From: DASTPP01 sp035762175 | GTDB lineage: Bacteria > Myxococcota_A > Polyangia > Polyangiales > Polyangiaceae | NCBI GenBank assembly: GCA_035762175.1 | Contig: DASTPP010000402.1 | Span: 1-47,586, forward strand | DNA length: 47,586 nt | Direction of reading: 5' to 3' | Shown: positions 25,115 to 33,086 of the stretch, piece after piece | Layout: every line of letters starts with the position of its first letter | Position numbering within the stretch: the first letter of the stretch is position 1 | The notes under the pieces: generated by a model | What the model was told of the DNA's origin: nothing | What the model saw: the letters and a program-made list of their open reading frames with translations, nothing else | Databases searched by the model: none | Translations under genes and position numbers: made by a program

Positions 25115-26916
25115 GCCGCGCCCGGCCCCCAGGCTCCCCCCGAGGCGCCCGCACCCGCGGGCGCCTCGCGCGCTTTGTGCCGGCCGCCCTCCCGCCCGGA
25201 CGCCTCGCCCGCGCCCCCCTCCGCCCCGCCCGCGTCCGGCTCCGGCCCCCCCGCCGCGTCCGGCCCGGGCACCTCGATCACCTCGTCGGCGAGCGCCCGC
25301 AGCTCGGGCCGGTGCGTCACCACGATCACGGTGCGACCGCCCCGCAGGGCCGCGAGCAGGCCGTGCACGCGCCCGGCCGCCGCCGCGTCCAGGTTGGCCG
25401 TCGGCTCGTCCAGCAAGAGCACCGGCAGCCGCGTCGCCGCCGCGCGCGCCAGCGCCACCCACGCGCGCTCGCCCCCCGAGAGCTGCCGATCGACCGCGCC
25501 GAGCGGCTCGTCGGGCGACCAGGCCGGCGCCCCCGGCCCCCGCAGCGCCTCGAGCGACGCCCACGCCTCGCCCGGGCTCACGCCCTCGGCCGGCAGGAGG
25601 TTGTCGGCGAGCGAGCCGGCGACGAGCGGCGCGCCCTGCGGCGCCCAGGCGAAGGGGCGCTCGAGCGGCCCGACGCCGGCGCCCTCGAGCGGACGCTCGC
25701 CGTAGCGCAGCCCCCCGCACGACGCCTCGAGGCCCAGCAGGGCCCGCACGAGCGTCGTCTTTCCCGAACCCGTCGGCCCGACGACCACCACGAGCGCGCC
25801 CGGGCGCACCGTCATCGTCCAGCGGGCCCCGTGCCGCCGCGCCCCGAAGCCCTCGAGCCGCAGCGCGAGCGGCGCCCGCCCGACGAAGGGCCCGCCCCCG
25901 GCCTCGCCCTTGGCGGGCGGATCGGCCTCGACCTTGGCGGGCGGACCGACCCCGGCGCCCGCCCCTCCGCCCGGCGGCGCCTCGAGCCAGGGCCCCAGCG
26001 CCTCGAGCGCCGCGCGGCCGCCCTGCCACGCCGCCCGCGCCTCGAGCCAGTCGCGGAAGGGCCGGTAGGCCCAGAACACGAGCGCGAGAAACACGACGGT
26101 GTCGCCGAGGCTCGGCGCCGCGGGCGCCCGGGGGCCGAGCGCGACGACGAGCAGGACGGCCGCCGCCGCGAGCACCTCGTTCAGCCCCGAGAGCGACGCG
26201 CGCAGCGCCGCCGCCGACGCCGTCGCCCGGGCGAGCTCGCCCGCGTCCCGCCCGAGCGCGCGCCCGAGCGCCCCGCCCGCGCCGTGCGTGCGGAAGAGAT
26301 CGACGTGGCGGAAGATCTCGTCGACCCGGTGCGCGACGCGCGCCGAGCGCCCGAGCGCCTCGGCCTCGCCCCGGCGCAGGCGCCTTCGCGCGCGGCCGAG
26401 CAGCACGAGCAGCGGCGCCCAGAGCGCGGCGAGCCCGAGGGCGAACCAGGGCGTGAAGCGCAGGGCGACGGCGACGACCGGCAAGAGGTGCAGCAGCGCC
26501 CGCAGCCCGCCGAAGAGCCCCGCCGCGCACCCCCGCTCGAGCGCCGCGAGCGCCGCGACGAGCCGCGCGATCGTCGCCTCGTCGGCCCGCCGCGTCCCCT
26601 GCCCGAGCAGCACCCCGACGAGCCGCTGGCGGTAGTCGAGCCCGACCGCGGCGACGAAGAGCGCCTCGGCGTGGGCGAGCGAGGCGGCGCCGAGGGCCTT
26701 GAGCGCGGCCGAGCCGAGCGCCGCGAGGCCCAGGGCCGAGAGCGCCCCGGCCGCCGCCCCCGCGGGCGTCACCAGCGCCCACAGCAGGCGCGCGGCCGCC
26801 CACGCGAGCCCGGCGTGACCGAGCGTCAGCCCGAGCGCCGACGCGGCGAGGGACAAGACGAGGCGCCGTTTCCGGAGCGCCACGGACCACGAAACGTCGA
26901 CCAGACCGGCGGGCAC
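25111..26916 (-). CDS. ABC transporter, fused permease and ATPase (half-transporter)
   Basis: A 601-residue protein with a membrane domain of about six helices (residues 18-285) and a nucleotide-binding domain. Walker A is GPTGSGKT at 380-387, the Q loop is AWAPQGAP, the signature LSGGE is at 479-483, Walker B is LLLDEPTANLD at 500-510 and the H-loop is VTHRP. A Gly/Pro linker with a repeated PPAKxEA unit lies at 313-343. The protein resembles CydC/CydD- or lipid-exporter-type half-transporters; no partner gene is adjacent, so a homodimer is likely and the substrate is unknown. The start is GTG at 26916; the stop TAA overlaps the expected TAG of the convergent ompA gene. Confidence 0.88.
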   Translation of the reverse strand: MPAGLVDVSWSVALRKRRLVLSLAASALGLTLGHAGLAWAAARLLWALVTPAGAAAGALSALGLAALGSAALKALGAASLAHAEALFVAAVGLDYRQRLVGVLLGQGTRRADEATIARLVAALAALERGCAAGLFGGLRALLHLLPVVAVALRFTPWFALGLAALWAPLLVLLGRARRRLRRGEAEALGRSARVAHRVDEIFRHVDLFRTHGAGGALGRALGRDAGELARATASAAALRASLSGLNEVLAAAAVLLVVALGPRAPAAPSLGDTVVFLALVFWAYRPFRDWLEARAAWQGGRAALEALGPWLEAPPGGGAGAGVGPPAKVEADPPAKGEAGGGPFVGRAPLALRLEGFGARRHGARWTMTVRPGALVVVVGPTGSGKTTLVRALLGLEASCGGLRYGERPLEGAGVGPLERPFAWAPQGAPLVAGSLADNLLPAEGVSPGEAWASLEALRGPGAPAWSPDEPLGAVDRQLSGGERAWVALARAAATRLPVLLLDEPTANLDAAAAGRVHGLLAALRGGRTVIVVTHRPELRALADEVIEVPGPDAAGGPEPDAGGAEGGAGEASGREGGRHKAREAPAGAGASGGAWGPGAA

Positions 26917-27152
26917 TCAGGAGCGTCTAGATCGACGCGCCCGCCGCCGCTCGGGCTTTGCTCGGGCGCCCCCCTCCGTGAACTTCCGCGCCCTGTCGGG
27001 TTTCCGTCCATGCCCCCTGGGGGTCTGACGGCCCGGTCATGAACCCCTGCCCCGGTACTGCCCCCAAGACACAAGGTGACACAAGAAGTGTGAGCGGCCG
27101 CAATTTTTGGGGCCATCCCTTCGTCAAAGGACTCATGCGTTTCGGCGTCCGC

Positions 27153-27180
27153 TTGACCCCGCCCCCGGCCCCGCTAGCAC
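27153..27180 (+). promoter_or_regulatory. Candidate promoter for the sigma-70 factor gene
   Basis: TTGACC (27153-27158), a 16-bp spacer and TAGCAC (27175-27180). The -35 is strong and the -10 weak. If used, the leader is about 330 nt and includes the hairpins at 27291-27338. Confidence 0.3.
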
Positions 27181-27290
27181 GAGGCGCGGCTTTTGCAAAC
27201 GTGGCTGAGGTGGCCGCGACGAAACCGTCAGTCTCGACCCGCCGTATCCCCCTGTGGGCCGCTCGTCCTCGGCCATTTTTTGCAAGCCCG

Positions 27291-27338
27291 GCCGGGGGGG
27301 CCCTCCCCCCGGCTCCCGGCCAGCCCCCCCAGGGGGGG
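27291..27338 (+). promoter_or_regulatory. Two GC hairpins in the sigma-factor leader
   Basis: GCCGGGGGG (27291-27299) pairs perfectly with CCCCCCGGC (27305-27313). C7 at 27324-27330 then faces G7 at 27332-27338. They could control leader folding or attenuation; there is no downstream T-run, so they are not standard terminators. Confidence 0.4.
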
Positions 27339-27513
27339 TGGTGGATTAAACCCGTTCTCTGGGGGGTTGTGAACCAAACGATCTGCCGCCGCGACGCGCC
27401 ATCCCGCGCCACCCGTCGCCCGAAGCCCCCCACCCCTAGCGCGCGAAGGTTTTCGTACGCATCTTCTCCGGCCTTCTCTTTTCGGCCTTCCTCCCCCGCC
27501 CAAGGTGACCCTC

Positions 27514-28938
27514 ATGCGCGCTAACCGCCGTGTCAGCACCGCGTCGAAGCTCGTCGAAACCGCCGCCCCGGCCGCGGAGACGACGGGGACGGTGCACCTC
27601 GTCCCGCCCGCGGACATGGTGGACGAGATCCCCGACCTCGACACGGAGCCTCAATCCATCGACATTTTGACCTCCGAGCGCGAGCCCGAGCCCACCCCGC
27701 CCGACCTCAAGGCGATTGAAGAGGGCGGGGGCGACTCGACGCTCGCCCGCTATTTCCGCGACATGGCCCTTCACGACGTGATGGGCCCCGAAGAAGAGCT
27801 CCGCACGGCGGTCGACGTCGAGCAGAGCGAGATCGAGCACTGGGGCGTCCTGCTCTCCTTCTTGCCGGCCACCGAGCTCCTGCTCGACGGCCTCGAGAAG
27901 GACATCGAGTCGATGAACGAGGTCGACCGCCCGCAGACGCCGCAGGTCGTCGAGCTGCGCAAGCTCGTCAAGAACGCGCGCAAGGCCAAGTTCAAGCTGA
28001 CGGCCGCCGAACAGCGCCGCTGGAACGAGCTCTCGGCCACGCTCGCGCAGGCCGTGCGCCTGCCCGACTCCGACCGCATTTGGATGGCGCGCGCCCTCGA
28101 CACCGCCCGGCGGCTCGGCGGCGCCCCGGCCCTGCACGACGACGACGACCTCGCGACCAAGCACCCGGCCATCGCCCAGCACCCGGGCCTCAAGAAGTGG
28201 CTCTCGCGCGTCGAGAACACCTACCACAAGCAGCTCGAGGCCAAAAACAAGTTCGTCGAGGCCAACCTGCGCCTCGTCGTCAGCATCGCCCGGCGCTACA
28301 ACCGCGGGCGCCTGCCGCTCATCGACCTCATCCAAGAGGGCAATATCGGCCTGATGAAGGCCGTCGAGCGCTTCGATCACACCCGCGGCTACCGCTTCTC
28401 GACCTACGCGTCCTGGTGGATTCGCCACGCCATCAGCCGCGCCCTGGCCGACAAGGGCCGGGCGGTGCGCATCCCCGTGCACATGCTCGACACCTACAAC
28501 CGCGTCACCCGCGCCACGCAGGCGGTCATCGCCCGCACCGGCCGCGAGCCCACGGTCGAAGAACTCGAGAAAGAGACGGGCATTCCGCGCGAGAAGCTCG
28601 AGCGCGTCAAAGACTTCTACGCCGAGACCCCCTTCTCGCTCGACCGCCCGGTCGGCGACGAAGACGGGCGCAAATTCATCGACTTTCTGCAAGAAGAGAA
28701 CGCCCTCTCGCCCTTCGACTCGCTCGCCGCGCAGAAGTGGGGCGACGAGATCCGTCGGCTTTTGACGACGCTCACCCCCATCGAATCTCGCATCATTCGG
28801 TGGCGCTTCGGCCTCGACGACGAAGACGAGCTCACCCTCAAAGAGATCGGCGACAAGTACAACCTGTCGCGCGAGCGCATCCGGCAGCTCCAAGAGCAGG
28901 CCCTCGGCAAGATGCGCAAGCAGATGCGAGATTACTGA
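27514..28938 (+). CDS. RNA polymerase sigma-70 factor, group-2-like (RpoD/RpoS-related)
   Basis: A 474-residue sigma factor. Region 1.2 is at about 73-106 (LARYFRDMALHDVMGPEEE), followed by a non-conserved region to about 235. Region 2 is at about 247-316 (ANLRLVVSIARRY, LIQEGNIGLMKAVERFD, FSTYASWWIRHAI), then region 3 (EPTVEELEKETGI) and region 4 (LTLKEIGDKYNLSRERIRQL). It lacks the long N-terminus of a housekeeping sigma, so an alternative sigma is more likely. ATG 27514 was chosen over GTG 27505 because AAGGTGA lies 5 nt upstream. A strong terminator follows. Its regulon cannot be read from the sequence. Confidence 0.9.
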   Translation: MRANRRVSTASKLVETAAPAAETTGTVHLVPPADMVDEIPDLDTEPQSIDILTSEREPEPTPPDLKAIEEGGGDSTLARYFRDMALHDVMGPEEELRTAVDVEQSEIEHWGVLLSFLPATELLLDGLEKDIESMNEVDRPQTPQVVELRKLVKNARKAKFKLTAAEQRRWNELSATLAQAVRLPDSDRIWMARALDTARRLGGAPALHDDDDLATKHPAIAQHPGLKKWLSRVENTYHKQLEAKNKFVEANLRLVVSIARRYNRGRLPLIDLIQEGNIGLMKAVERFDHTRGYRFSTYASWWIRHAISRALADKGRAVRIPVHMLDTYNRVTRATQAVIARTGREPTVEELEKETGIPREKLERVKDFYAETPFSLDRPVGDEDGRKFIDFLQEENALSPFDSLAAQKWGDEIRRLLTTLTPIESRIIRWRFGLDDEDELTLKEIGDKYNLSRERIRQLQEQALGKMRKQMRDY

Positions 28939-28972
28939 GGCGTCCTGCCTCACCCGTGGCCGCACGCCACAA

Positions 28973-29014
28973 AACGCCCCTCGGCCCTCAAGGCCGGGGG
29001 GCGTTCGTTTTTTT
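28973..29014 (+). terminator. Rho-independent terminator after the sigma-70 gene
   Basis: A 14-bp stem (28973-28986 with 28992-29005, one G-T pair), loop CTCAA, then seven T residues at 29008-29014. It lies 34 bp after the stop codon. Confidence 0.93.
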
Positions 29015-29127
29015 ACCCCGCGCCGCCCTCGCCGGGGCTTAAGCCTACATGACCCGACGCACACCCCCAGGGCCCCTCGCCGGAGGGTCGCCCGCCGGGG
29101 CCGGGCTCGGGGCGAAGGTAGGCCGGG

Positions 29128-29179
29128 CTAGGGGTTCGCCAGGCTTGCACCCGACGGTGCAAGCCTGGCAAGCCCCTAG
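29128..29179. repeat. Long imperfect palindrome between convergent genes
   Basis: Arms 29128-29151 and 29156-29179: the inner 14 bp (GCCAGGCTTGCACC) are perfect, the outer 7 bp (CTAGGGG/CCCCTAG) are perfect, with one mismatch and one wobble between, and loop CGAC. No T-run follows on either strand. Confidence 0.85.
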
Positions 29180-29194
29180 GAATTGGTGACCAAA

Positions 29195-29234
29195 CTAGTC
29201 GTCCGACCCAGCGGAACGCTGGGTCGACGACTAG
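29195..29234 (-). terminator. Hairpin spanning the dacB stop codon
   Basis: CTAGTCGTC plus GACCCAGCG (29195-29213, with one bulged C at 29204) pairs with 29217-29234 around loop GAA. The dacB stop (29231-29233) lies in the arm. On the minus strand only TTTGG follows, so termination is plausible but weak. Confidence 0.6.
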
Positions 29235-30805
29235 AGCTTGGGGCCAACTTGCTCGGCGATGGCCTCGACGCAGGCGTCGATGGCAGGCCGGGCCTCGGCG
29301 ACCTTGCCGGCGATGTCATTGACGACGATGGCGAAGGCGAGCGGGGGCTGGCCCGGGGCGCCGAAGGCGTAGCCCGCAAGCGCCGCGGTCGCGTCGAGCG
29401 TGCCGGTCTTCGCGCGCACCGCGCCCTTGACCTTGTCGCCGCGCAGGCGGTGGCGAAGGGTGCCGTCGACGCCGCCGATGGCGAGCTGGGCGACGAACTC
29501 GTTGCCGTAGGCCGGGCTGCGGTAGGCCTGGCGCAAGAGCTTGGCGAGCGCCGAGGCGGTGGCGCGGTTGGCGTCGAAGAGGCCCGAGCCGTTCTTGACG
29601 ACCATGCCGTCTTCCCAGGCGCCCACGTCGGCGAGGAAGCGGCTGACGATCTCGGCCGACTGCTCGGCCTTGGCGCCGCGGCCCTTCTTCTCGAGCGCGA
29701 GGCTCTTGAAGACCATCTCGGCGTAGAAGTTGTTGCTCTGCTTGCCGAGCTCGTAGAGCAGCGCCGAGAGCGGGCGCGAGGCGTGCTCGGCGAGGGCGCG
29801 GCCGCGCGCGTCGCCCGCGGGCTTGACGTCGCCCGCGACGGGGATGCCGCTCTGGGCGAGCAGCGCCTTGAGCGCGTAGCCGCCGAGCAGCGCGGGGTTG
29901 TCGGCGCGCTTGGTGAAGCGCAGCGGCCGCGAGCCCTCGGGCACGCCGCCCGAGACCTTGGCCGCGAGGCGCGCGCCGGCGGGCTGAAGCTGGAGGCCGA
30001 CGTTCTGCGCGACGGCCTCTTTCGGGGCGTCGCCCCCCTTTGGCGAGGCGCCCGCTTTGGGCGCGCCGCCCTCTTCGACGGTCTTGACCGCGCCCTCGAC
30101 GTCGACGTAGCCCGGCGGGTCGAACGAGACGAGGGCCTGCGAGCCCCGGGCGCCGGGCCGCACCGTCATCGTGACCGTGTTCTCGTTGAGGGCGAGGGCG
30201 CTCACCGGCGCGCGGAAGGGGGCCCACTCGTTCGGCTGCTGCTCGTAGGCGGGCGGCACGTAGAGATCGTCGAAGAAGCGCTGGTCGACGCCGATGTCGC
30301 CGTCGACCCGGCGCACGCCGGCCTCTTTGAGGTCGCGCACCAGGCCCCAGAGGTCGCTCGTCTCGAGCGAAGGGTCGCCCGTGCCGCGCAGCACCAGCGA
30401 GCCGACGTTCGAGCCTTTCTGGTCGCCGTAGAGCACGGTCTGGTAACGGTAGTTCGGGTGGAGCAGCGCGAGCGCGGCCGCGGCCGTCATGATCTTCGAG
30501 ACCGAGGCGGGGTTGAGGGGCTTGTGCTCTTGAAAGGCCGCGAGCTGCTCGCCGCTCGCCACGTCGATGACGGCGACGCCCACGGTGCCGCCGAGCTTGC
30601 GCACCTTCTCGGCGAGGGCGTCGACGGCGGCGCGCAAGGCCCCCGAGGCGGCCCTCGCGGCGGGGCGCGGCTCGGGCTGCTGGGCGCTCGCGATCGGGGC
30701 GGCGCCGGGGCCCTGGGGGGGCAAGGTTAGGGCCATGGCGGCGAGGGCCAGGGCGGGCGCAAGCGCGCGCCTTCGGGGGCGGGCTCGGGGGGGCGAGGGG
30801 GCCAT
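29231..30805 (-). CDS. dacB: D-alanyl-D-alanine carboxypeptidase/endopeptidase, PBP4 type
   Basis: A 524-residue periplasmic peptidoglycan hydrolase of peptidase family S13, which trims D-Ala or cuts cross-links. The SxxK motif is SVSK at 101-104, the SxN motif is SNN at 357-359 and KTG is at 466-468. The N-terminus has an Arg-rich start and a hydrophobic segment (ALAPALALAAMALTL), consistent with a signal peptide. Insertions between SVSK and SNN match the PBP4 lobes, with an additional Pro/Gly/Ala-rich stretch at about 245-262. The start is ATG 30805; an earlier one 14 codons upstream lacks support. It is divergent from the substrate-binding protein gene, whose start may lie within it. Confidence 0.93.
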   Translation of the reverse strand: MAPSPPRARPRRRALAPALALAAMALTLPPQGPGAAPIASAQQPEPRPAARAASGALRAAVDALAEKVRKLGGTVGVAVIDVASGEQLAAFQEHKPLNPASVSKIMTAAAALALLHPNYRYQTVLYGDQKGSNVGSLVLRGTGDPSLETSDLWGLVRDLKEAGVRRVDGDIGVDQRFFDDLYVPPAYEQQPNEWAPFRAPVSALALNENTVTMTVRPGARGSQALVSFDPPGYVDVEGAVKTVEEGGAPKAGASPKGGDAPKEAVAQNVGLQLQPAGARLAAKVSGGVPEGSRPLRFTKRADNPALLGGYALKALLAQSGIPVAGDVKPAGDARGRALAEHASRPLSALLYELGKQSNNFYAEMVFKSLALEKKGRGAKAEQSAEIVSRFLADVGAWEDGMVVKNGSGLFDANRATASALAKLLRQAYRSPAYGNEFVAQLAIGGVDGTLRHRLRGDKVKGAVRAKTGTLDATAALAGYAFGAPGQPPLAFAIVVNDIAGKVAEARPAIDACVEAIAEQVGPKL

Positions 30806-32342
30806 CGTTTCGGCCGGGACGCTAACGCGACCTTCGCCGCGAACCAAGGCCGCGCTACTCGCGCTCGCGCTGCTGCCCGCGTGCGGGGGGGCGGGCGGCG
30901 AGGCGAGCGGGGCCCGGGCCGGTCGCGGCCCCGAGCCGCTCGAGGTGCTCGTCGCCTCGCCGCCGATGTCGCTCGACCCGCGCTACCTGACCGACGCGGT
31001 CGGCGTGCGGCTGAGCCGCCTCGCGCACGCGGGCCTCTTCGGCCTCGACCCCGAGACGCTCGAGCCCGTGCCGCTCGCGGCCGCGTCCTACGCCTGGGAG
31101 GGCCCGCTCTCCTTGCGCGTCGCCTTGCGCGGCGACGTCTCGTTCGCCTCCGGCGCGCCCTTCGAGGCCGAGGACGTCTGCGCCACCTTGCGCGCGCTCG
31201 GCGACCCGGCCCTCGCCAGCCCCCACGCGGGGCTCGTCGAAGCAGTGGGCCGCTGCGAGATCGTGTCGCCGAAAGAGGTGAGGCTCGGGCTCGTGCACGA
31301 ACGGGCGACCCTCCTGACGGATCTGGAGCTGCCCGTCTTGCGCCGCGACGAGGCGGCGGGGCCGCGGCGCCCCGAGGGCGGGCTCGACGGGCTCGGGCCC
31401 TACGCGTTCGGGCGGGTCGGCGAGGGCACGGTCGAGCTGCGGGCGCGGGCGGGCGGCGCGCTCTCGCGCCCGGCGCACGATCTGAACGTGCGCGTCGTGC
31501 GCGACGAGAACGCGCGGGCGCTGCGCCTCTTGGCGGGCCGGGCCGACGTCGTGCCGAACGGCCTGTCGGCGCCGCTGCTCGGGGCGCTCGAGGCGCGGGG
31601 GGCGATCGTGCGCGCGCGGCCGGGGGCGAACCTGACCTACCTCTTGCCGCACCACGGGCGCGTCCCCTTCCGCGACGTGCGGGCCCGGCGCGCCGTCTCG
31701 CTCGGGGTCGAGCGCGGGCGGCTCGCGCGCACGCTCTTCGAGGGGCGCGCCGAGCCGGCACGCTCGTTCGTGCCGCCGGGCAGCTGGGCGCACCCGCCGG
31801 GGCTGCCCCCCCTGCCCTACGACCCGGCCGAGGCCGCGCGCCTCTTCGCCGAGCTCGGGCGGCCCTCGGCCTCGCTGCTCGTCTCGAGCGATCGGGCGAG
31901 GGGCGTGCAGGCGCGCGCGATCGCGCAGATGCTGCGCGACGCGGGCCTCGCGGTCGAGGTCGTCACGCTCGAGCTCGGGGCGCTCTTGCAGCGGCTGACC
32001 GCGGGCGACTTCGAGCTCGCGCTCTTGCAGATGCCCGAGATCACCGAGCCGCAGCTGATGCAGTGGTTCTTCCACTCGGGCTCCATCCCGGGCGAGGGGG
32101 TGGGGGCCAACCGCGCGCGCTACCGCAACGCCGCGGTCGACGACCGGCTCGAGCGCGCCTCGCGCTCGACCGACCGCGAGGCGCGGCGGGGGCTCTTGCG
32201 CGAGGCGCTCGGGCTGATGGGCGACGACCTGCCGGTGGTGCCGCTCTTTCACGAAGACCAGGTCGTCGCCCTCTCGCCGCGCGCCGCGTCCTTCGTGCCG
32301 AGCGCCGAGGGGCGCTGGCTGGGCCTCGCGTCGCTGCCCTGA
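30735..32342 (+). CDS. Peptide/solute-binding lipoprotein of ABC transporter (SBP family 5)
   Basis: About 535 residues. After an Arg/Gly-rich run the sequence reads TKAALLALALLPAC, a lipobox. The body matches family 5: SPPMSLDPRYLTDAVGVRLS near the start, SFASGAPFEAEDVCATLRAL, VPFRDVRARRAVSLGVERGR, and QWFFHSGSI further on. It would deliver peptides or similar solutes to an importer, but no permease or ATPase gene lies beside it. In frame, the only ordinary start near the signal sequence is ATG 30735, 71 bp inside the divergent dacB; no ATG, GTG or TTG is closer, so the start is uncertain. Confidence 0.8.
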   Translation: MAARARAGASARLRGRARGGEGAIVSAGTLTRPSPRTKAALLALALLPACGGAGGEASGARAGRGPEPLEVLVASPPMSLDPRYLTDAVGVRLSRLAHAGLFGLDPETLEPVPLAAASYAWEGPLSLRVALRGDVSFASGAPFEAEDVCATLRALGDPALASPHAGLVEAVGRCEIVSPKEVRLGLVHERATLLTDLELPVLRRDEAAGPRRPEGGLDGLGPYAFGRVGEGTVELRARAGGALSRPAHDLNVRVVRDENARALRLLAGRADVVPNGLSAPLLGALEARGAIVRARPGANLTYLLPHHGRVPFRDVRARRAVSLGVERGRLARTLFEGRAEPARSFVPPGSWAHPPGLPPLPYDPAEAARLFAELGRPSASLLVSSDRARGVQARAIAQMLRDAGLAVEVVTLELGALLQRLTAGDFELALLQMPEITEPQLMQWFFHSGSIPGEGVGANRARYRNAAVDDRLERASRSTDREARRGLLREALGLMGDDLPVVPLFHEDQVVALSPRAASFVPSAEGRWLGLASLP

Positions 32343-32388
32343 GCGGCGGCGGGCGCCCGGCGGCCGGGGCGGGCCCGGACGAAGGGGC

Positions 32389-33075
32389 TTGCCGCGGCCG
32401 CCCATACGGGGAAAGAAGCGCCCCGTGGCCCGCGCCCTCCTCGCCCCCGCCCTCGCCGCCGCCTCGCTCGGCTTCGCCCTGCCGGCGCGCGCGGCCGACC
32501 CGCCGGCGGGCGCCCCGGCGGGCCAGCCGCCGCCGGCGAGCCAGCCGCCCCTGCAGGGCGACGAGGCGACGCTGCGCACGGGCGAGCCGCCGACGCGGCT
32601 CGAGCGGGTCGAGTCCGAGAACCGCCCGCCCTCGAGCGTGCGCTTCCAGACGCTGCTCGGCGGCTTCGCGGTCGGGGCCGGGTGGTGGGGCCTCGGCGCG
32701 GTCTCGGCCATGGCCTTCCCCGACGACCCGGGCATGAACGATCTGAACACGCCCGTCGTGGGGCCCTGGCTGGCGATCGCGAACAACCGCTGCGGCGGCA
32801 GCTGCTCGCTCGGCGCCATCGCGCGCTACGTCTGGTTCGGGCTCAACGGCGTCGGGCAGGTGGGGGGCATCGGGCTGATGCTCGAGTCGGTCCTGATGCG
32901 CACGGGCTCGGCCGAGGCCGCGCCGCCCTCGGGCCCGCTGACGCCGCGCCCGTCGCTCGTGCCCCCGGCCGACTCGTCGCCGCCGCCCGACCCGTCGAAG
33001 CCGCTCTTCTTCTTGCCGCTGCCGACGGTGGTGGGGCGCGACGGCGTCGGCGTCGGCTGGGGCGGGGTCTTCTGA
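32389..33075 (+). CDS. Exported protein with two hydrophobic segments, unknown function
   Basis: A 228-residue protein. The N-terminus RGKKRPVARALLAPALAAA...PARA is a signal peptide with cleavage likely after ARA. A Pro/Ala/Gln-rich stretch follows, then hydrophobic segments at about 86-110 and 144-171 separated by a Cys-containing loop (NNRCGGSCSLG), and a Pro-rich tail. No family was recognised. The start is TTG 32389; GTG 32425 is an equal alternative. It begins 46 bp after the binding-protein gene and is followed after 11 bp by another membrane protein, so it may be part of an operon. Confidence 0.6.
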   Translation: MPRPPIRGKKRPVARALLAPALAAASLGFALPARAADPPAGAPAGQPPPASQPPLQGDEATLRTGEPPTRLERVESENRPPSSVRFQTLLGGFAVGAGWWGLGAVSAMAFPDDPGMNDLNTPVVGPWLAIANNRCGGSCSLGAIARYVWFGLNGVGQVGGIGLMLESVLMRTGSAEAAPPSGPLTPRPSLVPPADSSPPPDPSKPLFFLPLPTVVGRDGVGVGWGGVF

Positions 33076-33086
33076 GCGCGAGCGCC

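Larger units (their letters stand above)
26917..27513. other. Intergenic regulatory region between divergent ABC and sigma genes
   Basis: 597 bp without a convincing gene. It holds a direct repeat GACACAAG at 27068 and 27078 (10-bp period) overlapping the dyad ACAC-N5-GTGT (27079-27091), a candidate plus-strand promoter at 27153, and GC hairpins at 27291-27338. The base composition is less GC-extreme than the flanking genes and it contains several A/T runs, as expected for a control region. Confidence 0.6.

Noticed and set aside
25115..27042. The C-terminal 640 codons of the open ompA frame as a real extension
   Set aside because: Sequence is Arg/Pro filler exactly antisense to the ABC transporter, which has full motifs. 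A missing stop by indel is simpler.
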